Under the pieces are notes generated by a model that saw only the letters and a program-made list of their open reading frames with translations, was not told where the DNA came from and made no database searches. From Flavobacteriaceae bacterium UBA3159 (lineage in GTDB: Bacteria; Bacteroidota; Bacteroidia; Flavobacteriales; Flavobacteriaceae), in assembly GCA_002364535.1 (NCBI GenBank), contig DEYL01000010.1, forward strand, positions 1 to 30,342: a stretch of DNA of 30,342 nucleotides. Reading direction: 5' to 3'. The position numbers and the translations under genes were made by a program. This document shows positions 1 to 7,940 of this stretch, in pieces (the stretch's first letter is position 1; each line of letters opens with the position of its first letter).

Positions 1-12
1 TTTTAAATGTAT

Positions 13-43
13 TTGCTTAATAATAATATTCCGTGTACATTTG
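13..43 (+). promoter_or_regulatory. Bacteroidota-type promoter of tRNA-Glu/rpsT
   Basis: TTG at 13-15 and TACATTTG at 36-43, separated by 20 bases, match the Bacteroidota housekeeping pattern (TTG near -33, TAnnTTTG near -7). Transcription would begin around position 50, just before the tRNA at 57, so tRNA-Glu and rpsT are probably cotranscribed. No experimental support; the match is by eye. Confidence 0.7.
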
Positions 44-56
44 CGCCCTAAAATAT

Positions 57-128
57 GGTCCGTTCGTCTATCGGTTAGGACGCCAGGTTTTCATCCTGGA
101 AAGAGGGGTTCGACTCCCCTACGGGCTA
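57..128 (+). tRNA. tRNA-Glu (anticodon TTC)
   Basis: A full cloverleaf can be drawn. The acceptor stem GGTCCGT/ACGGGCT has seven pairs, two of them G-U. The anticodon stem-loop CCAGG-TTTTCAT-CCTGG displays TTC, and the T arm is GGGG-TTCGACT-CCCC. The discriminator base is A and CCA is not encoded. The gene lies 20 bases before rpsT and after a strong promoter. Confidence 0.95.
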
Positions 129-148
129 CAAGTTTTTAAAATAATTAT

Positions 149-400
149 ATGGCAAATCACAAGTCTGCATTAAAGAGAATTCGTTCTAACGACAAAAAGC
201 GCTTGCGCAATAGATTTCAACACAAAACCGCAAGAAATGCGATTAGGAAGTTGAGAGGTTTGACCACCAAAAAAGAAGCCAACAAGCAGTTTCCTGACGT
301 TGTTTCTTTGGTGGACAAGTTGGCCAAAAAGAACATCATTCACGCCAATAAAGCAGCCAACATAAAGACCAAATTGGCTAAGTTTGTTGCTTCTCTTTAA
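149..400 (+). CDS. rpsT: 30S ribosomal protein bS20
   Basis: This 83-residue, highly basic protein binds 16S rRNA in the body of the small ribosomal subunit. It opens with MANHKSALKRIRSNDKKR, the typical bS20 start, and continues as Lys/Arg-rich helices ending near the conserved HANKAANIKTKLAK stretch. The length is normal for the family (about 83-90 residues). It sits 20 bases after tRNA-Glu, probably on the same transcript, and is followed by a strong bidirectional terminator. Start at the only plausible ATG; no Shine-Dalgarno is seen, as usual in Bacteroidota. Confidence 0.97.
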   Translation: MANHKSALKRIRSNDKKRLRNRFQHKTARNAIRKLRGLTTKKEANKQFPDVVSLVDKLAKKNIIHANKAANIKTKLAKFVASL

Positions 401-422
401 ATAAATTATATACTTTGTAATT

Positions 423-455
423 AAAAAAAAGCCTTCCGATTGGAAGGCTTTTTTT
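423..455. terminator. Bidirectional intrinsic terminator between rpsT and rho
   Basis: Stem GCCTTCC (431-437), loop GATT, stem GGAAGGC (442-448), with an A-run before (423-430) and a T-run after (449-455). The symmetric A/T flanks let it stop both rpsT (+) and rho (-), whose stop codon lies four bases beyond the T-run. Confidence 0.93.
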
Positions 456-458
456 ATG

Positions 459-2009
459 TTATGAATTCATTGAGATCAGGAATTCTTCGTTGTTTTTGGT
501 CTTTATAAATCGGTCGTTGACGAATTCCATGGCTTCAACCGGATTCATGTCTGCCAAATATTTTCTCATGATCCACATGCGCTGTATGGTGTTTTCCTCT
601 AGCAACATATCGTCGCGTCGGGTACTGGAAGAGATCAAGTCTATGGCAGGGAAAATTCTGCGGTTGGAAATCTTTCGGTCGAGTTGTAATTCCATATTAC
701 CCGTTCCTTTAAACTCTTCAAAAATTACCTCATCCATTTTGGAGCCAGTTTCAGTTAAAGCAGTTGCAATAATGGATAAAGAGCCTCCTCCTTCAATGTT
801 TCTGGCGGCACCAAAAAACCTTTTGGGCTTGTGAAGTGCGTTAGCATCGACCCCACCACTAAGGATTTTCCCCGAAGCGGGTTGGACGGTATTATAGGCT
901 CTGGCCAGACGGGTGATCGAATCCAAAAGAATGACCACATCATGACCGCATTCTACCATTCTCTTAGCCTTTTCAAGCACAATATTGGCAACTTTTACGT
1001 GTCGGTCGGCGGGTTCGTCAAAAGTTGAAGCGACAACCTCACCGTCTACATTCCGTTGCATATCGGTTACCTCTTCCGGTCTTTCATCAATCAAAAGGAT
1101 CAATTGATATACTTCTGGGTGATTGGCCGCAATGGAATTGGCAATGTCTTTAAGGAGCATAGTCTTACCCGTTTTGGGCTGTGAAACGATCATCCCCCTT
1201 TGGCCTTTTCCAATGGGAGAGAATAGATCGATTATCCTCGTTGATATGGTACTTTGCTTATCGGCTATATTGAATTTTTCATTGGGAAAAAGTGGTGTTA
1301 GGTGTTCAAAAGATACCCGATCTCTCACGACTTTAGGGTCCAGACCATTGATCTTATCCACTTTGATCAAAGGGAAGTATTTTTCCCCTTCTTTGGGAGG
1401 GCGAACAGTTCCCAATACCGTATCACCGGTTTTTAGTCCAAACAATCGAATTTGAGATTGAGAGACATATACATCGTCGGGAGAGGAAAGATAATTAAAG
1501 TCGGAAGACCTCAAAAAACCATAACCTTCTTGCATCATTTCCAGAACCCCTTCTGTATTGATGATGCCTTCGAATTCAAAATCGGGTTCGCGGTAGCGGT
1601 TTCGATTGTCTCGATTGTGATTGACCTCGTGGTGCTCTTTCTTTCTTTTGGGGTTATTGTGTTTTCCGTTGTGATGGTTATGTTTGTGTTGCTGATTGGG
1701 TTCTTTCTTTTCCGATTTTTGTTGTTCATGTTTGACCTCTTCCTTCCCTTTAGGATTGTCACTCTCAGGATTATCATTGGTCTTTTTCTCCGTATTTACT
1801 TGTCCTTGACCTTTGGCGCGTGGCTGAAATTTTTCTTTTTTTGGAGGATTGGCCACATTTTCATCACCAGTAGCAGCTGCTACTGTATCAATGATTTGAT
1901 AAATGAGTTCCATCTTTTTAAGCCCTGTAATCCTTTTGACTCCTTGGGCTTTGGCCATTTCCTGCAATTCAGGAAGTTTTTTGCTTTTTAGCGTTTCTAT
2001 CTCGTACAT
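459..2009 (-). CDS. rho: Transcription termination factor Rho with long disordered insert
   Basis: Hexameric RNA-dependent ATPase that terminates transcription; 516 residues against about 420 in E. coli. Domain order: Rho_N helical domain (about 5-42), a low-complexity segment rich in Asn, His, Lys and Glu (about 48-145), the RNA-binding cold-shock-like fold (about 147-225), then the ATPase with P-loop SQPKTGKT (276-283), LLIDERPEEV, Walker B VVILLDSITRLARAY, and the R/Q-loop region with EFKGTGNMELQLDR. The insert accounts for the extra length. A long antisense reading frame opposite the insert is an artefact of its composition. The gene shares its terminator with rpsT. A hairpin lies in its 5' leader at 2065-2085. 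Confidence 0.97.
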   Translation of the reverse strand: MYEIETLKSKKLPELQEMAKAQGVKRITGLKKMELIYQIIDTVAAATGDENVANPPKKEKFQPRAKGQGQVNTEKKTNDNPESDNPKGKEEVKHEQQKSEKKEPNQQHKHNHHNGKHNNPKRKKEHHEVNHNRDNRNRYREPDFEFEGIINTEGVLEMMQEGYGFLRSSDFNYLSSPDDVYVSQSQIRLFGLKTGDTVLGTVRPPKEGEKYFPLIKVDKINGLDPKVVRDRVSFEHLTPLFPNEKFNIADKQSTISTRIIDLFSPIGKGQRGMIVSQPKTGKTMLLKDIANSIAANHPEVYQLILLIDERPEEVTDMQRNVDGEVVASTFDEPADRHVKVANIVLEKAKRMVECGHDVVILLDSITRLARAYNTVQPASGKILSGGVDANALHKPKRFFGAARNIEGGGSLSIIATALTETGSKMDEVIFEEFKGTGNMELQLDRKISNRRIFPAIDLISSSTRRDDMLLEENTIQRMWIMRKYLADMNPVEAMEFVNDRFIKTKNNEEFLISMNS

Positions 2010-2064
2010 CAGCTGAGAATAAAAGAAAATAGTGAGAATATAATTGAAAAAAGTATTTGAAAAT

Positions 2065-2085
2065 GGGGGATATTGGTTATCTCCC
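2065..2085. other. Hairpin in the rho / DUF4293 divergent spacer
   Basis: GGGGGATA (2065-2072) and TATCTCCC (2078-2085) form eight pairs with one G-U, around a five-base loop. No T-run follows on either strand, so it is not a classical terminator. On the minus strand it lies 56 bases before the rho start and could be part of the rho leader, but it might equally be chance. Confidence 0.35.
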
Positions 2086-2114
2086 GCAACAATATTACAA
2101 ATTTTATTTTTAAA

Positions 2115-2144
2115 TTGGAATTTTATATAAAAAACTTAGTTTTA
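2115..2144 (+). promoter_or_regulatory. Likely promoter of the DUF4293 gene
   Basis: TTG at 2115-2117 and TAGTTTTA at 2137-2144 with 19 bases between. This fits the Bacteroidota promoter layout with one mismatch (final G replaced by A). It ends 14 bases before the ATG at 2159. Confidence 0.5.
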
Positions 2145-2158
2145 AAAAGTTTAAGCCC

Positions 2159-2551
2159 ATGATCCAGCGCATCCAAACGGTTTTTTTGTTTATGATATCC
2201 ATCACTTCAGTATTTGGGCTTTTTTTCTTCCCCCCTATTGATTTTCCAGACTTGGGATTGCCGATTCCTATGGTGTTGGAATCCTATCTGATCTTGACTG
2301 CCGCAATTGCATTTTTGACCCTGTTGTTATTTAAAATTAGAAAAACACAGTTGATGATTAATCGCTTGCACTTTCTTGTTCAAATCCTGGCAGAGGTTGG
2401 ATTGGTCTATGGTATGGTGAATACTGACGATATGAATGTTTATCTGCCCTGGTTAGTCATGCCTATACTGGCTTTGATATTACTGATATTGAGCAGCAGG
2501 TTTATAAAGAAAGATGAAGACCTGATCCGCTCTATTGATCGCCTGCGTTAA
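2159..2551 (+). CDS. DUF4293 family membrane protein
   Basis: A 130-residue protein of unknown function that begins MIQRIQTVFLF, characteristic of the DUF4293 family, which is common next to rho in Bacteroidota. Four hydrophobic segments are visible at about 8-25, 42-58, 70-87 and 96-113. The tail from 114 is charged and probably cytoplasmic. Its last 20 bases overlap the 3' end of the convergent phosphoesterase gene. It is divergent from rho. No catalytic motif can be seen. The family assignment comes from recognising the N-terminus and topology; no function is proposed. Confidence 0.85.
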   Translation: MIQRIQTVFLFMISITSVFGLFFFPPIDFPDLGLPIPMVLESYLILTAAIAFLTLLLFKIRKTQLMINRLHFLVQILAEVGLVYGMVNTDDMNVYLPWLVMPILALILLILSSRFIKKDEDLIRSIDRLR

Positions 2552-3050
2552 GCGACCCTCGTTGGCCCAATTCTATGGCTTCGAGATTTTCTATTTTCCC
2601 TTGATTCAGTTCAAACCTCAGCATTGTCCTCAGCTTGTGAAAGCCTTGGATGCCACAAGCACCGGGATTCATGTGTAAAAGATTGTTTTTGTAATCTTGC
2701 ACGACTTTGAGAATGTGTGAGTGGCCGCATACATACAGTTCTGGTTTTTCTTTCACTATGAGTTTTTTTACCCTGGCATTGTACCTTCCGGGATAGCCGC
2801 CGATATGTGTCATCAAAACTTTTACCCCCTCGCAGTTGAAAGTTTGATTTTCTGGAAACTGACTTCTCAATAGATGACCATCGATATTGCCATAAACACC
2901 TCTGAGTGGTTTTATTTTTGAAATTCCATCAGTAACAGCAGTGGTTCCTATGTCTCCTGAATGCCAGACCTCATCTGCACCATCGATGTATTTGATTATT
3001 TTTTGATCCAAATGACCGTGGGTATCAGAAAGCAGTAGGATTTTTTTCAA
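2532..3050 (-). CDS. YfcE/MJ0936-type metallophosphoesterase
   Basis: A 172-residue calcineurin-like phosphodiesterase. The metal-binding motifs are all present in order: LLSDTHGH (Asp9, His11), WHSGDIG, YGNIDG, MTHIGGYPG and VCGHSH, followed by MNPGACG. This matches the small YfcE family, whose members hydrolyse phosphodiesters with Mn2+; the natural substrate is unclear. The start is a TTG at 3048-3050, chosen because MKKILLLSDTHG is the usual family beginning and no ATG lies upstream in frame. A perfect TAnnTTTG box on the minus strand (3072-3079) precedes it. The 3' end overlaps DUF4293 by 20 bases. Confidence 0.88.
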   Translation of the reverse strand: MKKILLLSDTHGHLDQKIIKYIDGADEVWHSGDIGTTAVTDGISKIKPLRGVYGNIDGHLLRSQFPENQTFNCEGVKVLMTHIGGYPGRYNARVKKLIVKEKPELYVCGHSHILKVVQDYKNNLLHMNPGACGIQGFHKLRTMLRFELNQGKIENLEAIELGQRGSLNAGDQ

Positions 3051-3071
3051 AATTAATTTTTAAAACCATTC

Positions 3072-3079
3072 CAAAGATA
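3072..3079 (-). promoter_or_regulatory. -7 box (TATCTTTG) for the phosphoesterase gene
   Basis: On the minus strand the sequence reads TATCTTTG, a perfect TAnnTTTG match 21 bases before the TTG start. No clear TTG -33 element was found at the usual distance. An identical box faces the other way at 3129-3136 for truA. Confidence 0.5.
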
Positions 3080-3128
3080 TTTCATTTTCCCTGTCTTTTG
3101 AGCACTACCGATTTATTTCCTAAAATAA

Positions 3129-3136
3129 TATCTTTG
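3129..3136 (+). promoter_or_regulatory. -7 box (TATCTTTG) for truA
   Basis: Perfect TAnnTTTG match only eight bases before the truA ATG, so the truA transcript would have almost no leader. The -33 element is weak or absent. Confidence 0.5.
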
Positions 3137-3144
3137 TGTTGTAA

Positions 3145-3903
3145 ATGGAGTTTAAGAGATATTTTGTTGAGTTGTCTTACAACGGATCTGCTTATCACGG
3201 TTGGCAGCGACAACCCAATGCCATGAGTATTCAACAGGCCTTGGAAGAAGCATTGAGTAAACTGATAAGGGAGCGCATTAGTTTGGTGGGGGCAGGAAGA
3301 ACCGATACTGGAGTCCATGCCCGAGAGATGTATGCACATTTTGATACCGCAAAGGAAATTGTAAATCCAAAAGAACTGGTTTTTCTCTTAAATGGTTTTT
3401 TAAGTGATGACATCGCTATCAAAGCCATCAGACGTGTTCAGCCCACTGCTCATGCACGTTTTGATGCAACAGCCCGTTATTACCAATACCATATCGCTAC
3501 GACAAAAGATCCCTTTCATACCCTATCACATTATTATCTAAAAAACAAACCCGATATTTATTTAATGAATCAAGCGGCAAAAATTCTTCTTCTTCACGAA
3601 GATTTTCAATGTTTTTCGAGGTCAAACACCAATGTAAAAACTTTTCTTTGTAATATAAAAAAAGCTGAGTGGCAGCAAGAAGACGATTATTTGGTTTTTT
3701 ATATCTGTGCCAATCGGTTCTTAAGAAACATGGTTCGGGCCATTGTAGGTACCCTTCTGGAAATAGGTTTTAAAAAGAGAAAAGTGGAAGACATAGAGAT
3801 GGTGATTTTAAGTAAAGACAGGGGCAAAGCCGGATTTTCTGTTCCTGCACGTGGACTCTACTTGAGTCGTATTGAGTACCCTCAAAATATATTTTTAGAC
3901 TGA
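3145..3903 (+). CDS. truA: tRNA pseudouridine synthase A
   Basis: A 252-residue enzyme that converts U38-U40 of the tRNA anticodon stem to pseudouridine. The catalytic motif GAGRTDTGVHA is present with the nucleophile Asp54. Other family landmarks are YNGSAYHGWQRQ near the N-terminus, ARFDATARYYQY in the middle, and the C-terminal RFLRNMVRAIVGTLLEIG helix. An in-frame TAA directly precedes the ATG, fixing the start. The stop overlaps the next gene's ATG by one base (TGATG), suggesting translational coupling with the ABC exporter. Confidence 0.96.
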   Translation: MEFKRYFVELSYNGSAYHGWQRQPNAMSIQQALEEALSKLIRERISLVGAGRTDTGVHAREMYAHFDTAKEIVNPKELVFLLNGFLSDDIAIKAIRRVQPTAHARFDATARYYQYHIATTKDPFHTLSHYYLKNKPDIYLMNQAAKILLLHEDFQCFSRSNTNVKTFLCNIKKAEWQQEDDYLVFYICANRFLRNMVRAIVGTLLEIGFKKRKVEDIEMVILSKDRGKAGFSVPARGLYLSRIEYPQNIFLD

Positions 3904-5666
3904 TGGCAAAGGAAAAAGGAAACATCTTCGATCTAAAATTGTTTTCCAAGTTGATGCTCCATGTAAAGCCCTTCAAAAAGACTTATTACTTTGTGATGGT
4001 CTCTGCTATTCTATTGGCCGGTTTTTCTGCACTGACTCCTTATTTGTTGAAAATCACTGTAGACGATTACATTCGTTTAAAGGATTACGAAGGAATGGTC
4101 TTTCTGATCGGACTGATGCTGATTACGCTTTTGTCGGAGGTGATTTTTCAATTTCTATTTGTTTATTTTGCCAATTGGCTGGGACAAAACGTCATTCGTG
4201 ACCTGAGGGATGTTTTGTTCCAGAAGATCATTGGATTTAAGATGGCCTATTTTGATAAATCTGCCGTGGGAAGATTGGTGACCCGGGCCGTAAATGATAT
4301 AGAGACCATAGCGAGTATTTTCTCTCAAGGTTTGTTTATGATCATTGCCGATTTGCTAAAAATGGCTGTGGTCATTGTTATTATGTTAGTCATAGATTGG
4401 GAACTTTCTCTGATCGTCTTTTCAATTCTTCCGGTTATCTTGTATGCCACTCGACTCTTTCAGAAGTCCATGAAGACTGCTTTCGAAGAAGTTCGCCTTC
4501 AGGTAGCCAATCTGAATTCCTTTGTTCAGGAAAGGATTACGGGTATGCAAATCGTACAGTTGTTTCATCGAGAAAAAATTGAACATGACCATTTTGTATC
4601 CATCAACGAAAAGCATAAGAAAGCTTGGTTAAAAACAGTTTGGTACAATTCCATTTTCTTTCCGATTGCTGAAATTTCTTCTTCCATAACACTGGGCTTG
4701 CTGGTTTGGTATGGAGGATTGAATTTGGTGGCAGGGGGTTCCATCTCTATGGGTACCATATTTCTTTTTATCCAAATGTCACAGATGCTCTTTCGTCCTT
4801 TGCGCCACATTGCGGATAAGTTCAATACTCTTCAAATGGGGATGGTCGCGGCGGATCGGATCTTTAATATCATCAATACCGAAAGTCGGATCTCCGATCA
4901 CGGTCAGTGGGATCCTCAAAAAGTTGAAGGTAGAATAATCATCAAGGACTTGAGGTTTTCATATGTTGCAGACGAAGAAGTCATTCGTGGTATTGATCTA
5001 GACATTCAACCTGGAGAAAAAATTGCAATTGTCGGGGCAACCGGGGCAGGTAAATCTACTTTGATCAATCTCCTTTCACGTTTTTATGAGTTTGAAAAAG
5101 GAGAGATTTATTTGGACGATCAATCCATTAAGGATTTTAGGCTGCAGTCGTTGCGTAAACATGTAGGGATTGTTTTGCAAGATGTGTTTTTATTTGCCGA
5201 TACCATATATAACAACATCACGCTTTATAATCCCAATGTGACCAGAGAGATGGTCTATGAAGCGGCGCAACAGATAGGAGTCCACAAATTTATAGAATTA
5301 CTTCCGGGAGGCTATGACTACAATGTGAAGGAACGAGGGATTATGCTTTCCTCAGGACAGCGGCAATTGATTGCCTTTTTGAGGATTTATATTGCCAACC
5401 CCAGTGTGTTGATTTTGGATGAGGCTACTTCCTCCATTGATTCCCATTCAGAAGAACTAATCAAGAACGCAACGCATAAAATTACTTCTGATAAAACATC
5501 CATATTGATAGCACACCGCTTGTCTACCATTAAAAACGCCGATCGTATCGTGGTAATGGATTCAGGTCGTATTGTAGAAGTGGGTTCTCACAAAGAACTG
5601 CTGAACATCAAAGACGGTTTTTACGCACAATTGTACAAAATTCAGTTCTTGGAAGTAGCAGTTTAA
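3903..5666 (+). CDS. MsbA-like ABC exporter (fused membrane and ATPase domains)
   Basis: A 587-residue half-transporter. Residues about 1-320 hold six membrane helices of the type I exporter fold, and about 345-580 the ATPase. Visible motifs are Walker A GATGAGKST, Q-loop GIVLQDVFLFADT, signature LSSGQRQ, Walker B VLILDEATSSID and H-loop IAHRLST. The signature has LSSGQ rather than LSGGQ, a common variant. It resembles MsbA/YheI-type lipid or multidrug exporters; the substrate cannot be read from sequence. Its ATG overlaps the truA stop by one base. It ends one base before the convergent cdaA stop, leaving no room for a terminator. Confidence 0.92.
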   Translation: MAKEKGNIFDLKLFSKLMLHVKPFKKTYYFVMVSAILLAGFSALTPYLLKITVDDYIRLKDYEGMVFLIGLMLITLLSEVIFQFLFVYFANWLGQNVIRDLRDVLFQKIIGFKMAYFDKSAVGRLVTRAVNDIETIASIFSQGLFMIIADLLKMAVVIVIMLVIDWELSLIVFSILPVILYATRLFQKSMKTAFEEVRLQVANLNSFVQERITGMQIVQLFHREKIEHDHFVSINEKHKKAWLKTVWYNSIFFPIAEISSSITLGLLVWYGGLNLVAGGSISMGTIFLFIQMSQMLFRPLRHIADKFNTLQMGMVAADRIFNIINTESRISDHGQWDPQKVEGRIIIKDLRFSYVADEEVIRGIDLDIQPGEKIAIVGATGAGKSTLINLLSRFYEFEKGEIYLDDQSIKDFRLQSLRKHVGIVLQDVFLFADTIYNNITLYNPNVTREMVYEAAQQIGVHKFIELLPGGYDYNVKERGIMLSSGQRQLIAFLRIYIANPSVLILDEATSSIDSHSEELIKNATHKITSDKTSILIAHRLSTIKNADRIVVMDSGRIVEVGSHKELLNIKDGFYAQLYKIQFLEVAV

Positions 5667-5667
5667 T

Positions 5668-6456
5668 CTAAACGGAAAGGTCTTCGGTCAACATCCGTCG
5701 GAGGTCTTCGATGTTTTTATACTTACAAAATGCTCCATCTTTGACGTAGGATATTTTTCCGCTTTGTTCAGAAATTACAAGTACTACCGCATCTGTTTTT
5801 TCACTGATTCCTATGGCTGCCCTGTGGCGAAGTCCAAACCTTGATGGGATAGAAGTGGATTCAGAAACGGGGAGTACCACACGGGTGGATTTGATAAAAT
5901 TGTTATCTACGATAATGGCACCATCGTGCAAGGGACTGTTCTTAAAAAAAATGGTTTCCAGAATTTGGGCACTGATTTCGATATTGGCCTCATCCCCGGT
6001 GCTTTTTAAAAAATCTAGATTGTTCTCTCTTTCAAAAACGATAATGGCTCCTGTTTTTTCGTTGGCCATTTTATTGCACGCACTCAATAATGCTGTCAAA
6101 TCTATCTTTAATAACTCTGGACCTTGATTGAGGAATTTAAAATAGCGGATGACGTTTCGCCTTGAAGCAAAATTGGTCGATCCAATCAAGAGTAAAAATT
6201 TCCGGATCTCTTGCTGAAAGACAACGATAAGAGCAAAAAAACCAACACTGATGAATTTACCCAAGATGTTACTCAATACATCCAAGTTGAGGATATCAGT
6301 CAATTTCCAAATCACATAAAACATTACGATACCGATAAAAATATTGATAGCAACCGTCCCTTTGACCAGTCGGTAGGCATAGAAAAGAAGCAAAGCCACC
6401 AAAAGAACATCAACAATGTCGATGAAGGTGAAGTCTAGAAAGTCAATTTTGTCCAA
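5668..6456 (-). CDS. cdaA: Diadenylate cyclase CdaA (c-di-AMP synthase)
   Basis: A 262-residue membrane-bound enzyme that makes cyclic di-AMP from two ATP. Three hydrophobic segments (about 12-30, 33-52, 66-82) are followed by a DisA_N domain with both catalytic motifs: DGA at 178-180 and RHR at 210-212. The start is a TTG at 6454-6456: an in-frame TAA lies just upstream and the next ATG would remove the membrane helices, while the length matches the family. It lies 26 bases after folP on the same strand, a pairing common in Bacteroidota. CdaR is not seen nearby. Confidence 0.94.
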   Translation of the reverse strand: MDKIDFLDFTFIDIVDVLLVALLLFYAYRLVKGTVAINIFIGIVMFYVIWKLTDILNLDVLSNILGKFISVGFFALIVVFQQEIRKFLLLIGSTNFASRRNVIRYFKFLNQGPELLKIDLTALLSACNKMANEKTGAIIVFERENNLDFLKSTGDEANIEISAQILETIFFKNSPLHDGAIIVDNNFIKSTRVVLPVSESTSIPSRFGLRHRAAIGISEKTDAVVLVISEQSGKISYVKDGAFCKYKNIEDLRRMLTEDLSV

Positions 6457-6482
6457 TACTGCTTTTTTGTAAAATTATAAAA

Positions 6483-7304
6483 CTATTGGAGGGCTTGCAA
6501 TAAATCGACACATTCTTTGGCTTGTTTGACATCGTGAACTCTGAGAATATTAGCCCCTTTGGATAAAGCAATGGTGTTGAGCACTGTGGTTCCGTTGAGG
6601 GCCTCATCGGCTGTGACACCCAACTTTTTGTAAATCATGGATTTTCTTGATATGCCTGCCAATAGTGGAAGTTCCAGGCTTTGGAACAAATCAAAGTGAT
6701 TCAATAACGCATAGTTGTGTTCTAAAGTTTTTCCAAATCCAAAACCAAGATCTATGATAACATCATTGATTCCTTTGCTGTAGGCTTGCTGTATTTTTTC
6801 AGAAAAATAATACAGTACTTCTTGGACAACATTTTTGTATTGTGGATTTTTTTGCATGTCTTTTGGGGTTCCCAGAAGGTGCATCAGTACATAGGGAGCA
6901 TGGTGTTTACCAACAGTTTTCATCATATTGGGGTCAAATTGTCCTCCGGAAATATCATTGATCATTACCGCCCCTCTAATGAGGCATCCCGCTGCTACAG
7001 TAGATCGGTAGGTGTCGATAGAAAAATATTGTTTGGGAAAAGTTTTAATCAATTTTTCCAGGATGGGATAAAGTCTTTTTTTCTCTTCCTCCTGACTGAT
7101 TTCTACTGCACCAGGTTGGGTACTGCAAGCCCCCAAGTCAATAAAGAAAGCTCCTTCACGAATCATTTTCTCAGTTTGTACCAATGCTTGGTCTTCGACA
7201 TTGAATTTACCGCCGTCATAAAACGAATCCGGGGTCAAATTCAGTATCCCCATGATTTTGGGTTGTGAAAGATCAATCAACTCTCCTTTTATATTGATGG
7301 TCAT
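6483..7304 (-). CDS. folP: Dihydropteroate synthase
   Basis: Folate pathway enzyme of 273 residues that joins p-aminobenzoate to 6-hydroxymethyl-dihydropterin pyrophosphate. Motifs run along the TIM barrel: IMGILNLTPDSFYDGGKF, the loop GACSTQPGA, FSIDTYRS, MINDISGGQ, IIDLGFGFGKT and LLAGISRKSM with the basic residues that bind substrate. Length and start (ATG) are normal. It is the first gene of a two-gene unit with cdaA. Confidence 0.96.
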   Translation of the reverse strand: MTINIKGELIDLSQPKIMGILNLTPDSFYDGGKFNVEDQALVQTEKMIREGAFFIDLGACSTQPGAVEISQEEEKKRLYPILEKLIKTFPKQYFSIDTYRSTVAAGCLIRGAVMINDISGGQFDPNMMKTVGKHHAPYVLMHLLGTPKDMQKNPQYKNVVQEVLYYFSEKIQQAYSKGINDVIIDLGFGFGKTLEHNYALLNHFDLFQSLELPLLAGISRKSMIYKKLGVTADEALNGTTVLNTIALSKGANILRVHDVKQAKECVDLLQALQ

Positions 7305-7394
7305 GCTGTTGCTTAAAATGTTTTTAAACTTTTAATAATGCTCTTTACAGAGTAAAAAAAATTATCGAAATTTACGCCAAATATAAATAATCCC

Positions 7395-7940
7395 ATGACA
7401 TCCACCCCCGACCATTATCAAAGGGTAATGAAGAATTGTCAGTCGCTCTTTGCGAAAAAGATGACGGATTATGGCAGTGCTTGGCGCATACTGCGTCTTC
7501 CTTCATTGACGGATCAAATTTTCATCAAGGCCCAAAGAATTAGAGGCTTACAGACCAATACCACCCAAAAAGTGGATGAGGGTGAAGTTTCTGAGTTCAT
7601 AGGGATCATCAATTATTCCCTGATGGCTTTGATTCAAATAGAATTAGGCGTTTCTGACACACCCGATTTGAATATCGATCAAGCCTTGGCAGAAAATGAA
7701 AAACAAGCAGCAGTGGTTTATGATTTGATGTTGGCCAAAAACCACGATTATGGGGAGGCATGGCGCGACATGCGGGTGAGCTCTCTAACGGATTTGATTT
7801 TACAAAAATTGATGCGTATCAAGCAAATAGAGGGCAACGATGGCAAAACCATAGTCAGTGAAGGGATTGACGCCAATTATCAAGACATTGTCAACTATGC
7901 TGTATTTGCTTTAATTCACTTGAAAGCTTTCGAAGATTAA
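7395..7940 (+). CDS. DUF1599 protein with internal duplication
   Basis: 181 residues made of two copies of the same roughly 70-residue helical unit. The first has DYGSAWRILRLPSLTDQIF and ends IGIINYSLMALIQIELG. The second has DYGEAWRDMRVSSLTDLIL and ends QDIVNYAVFALIHLKA. This matches the duplicated DUF1599 architecture found in Bacteroidota. Conserved Tyr-Gly-x-Ala-Trp-Arg and acidic residues hint at a nucleotide-handling helical fold, but that is only an inference. It opens a tight same-strand run: its TAA is immediately followed by the ATG of the permease gene. Function unknown. Confidence 0.85.
   Translation: MTSTPDHYQRVMKNCQSLFAKKMTDYGSAWRILRLPSLTDQIFIKAQRIRGLQTNTTQKVDEGEVSEFIGIINYSLMALIQIELGVSDTPDLNIDQALAENEKQAAVVYDLMLAKNHDYGEAWRDMRVSSLTDLILQKLMRIKQIEGNDGKTIVSEGIDANYQDIVNYAVFALIHLKAFED

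Noticed and set aside
1452..1991. 179-residue plus-strand open frame opposite the N-terminal part of rho
   Set aside because: It mirrors the low-complexity Asn/His/Lys codons of the Rho insert, giving a Phe/Val/Leu-rich translation; no start context or family resemblance.
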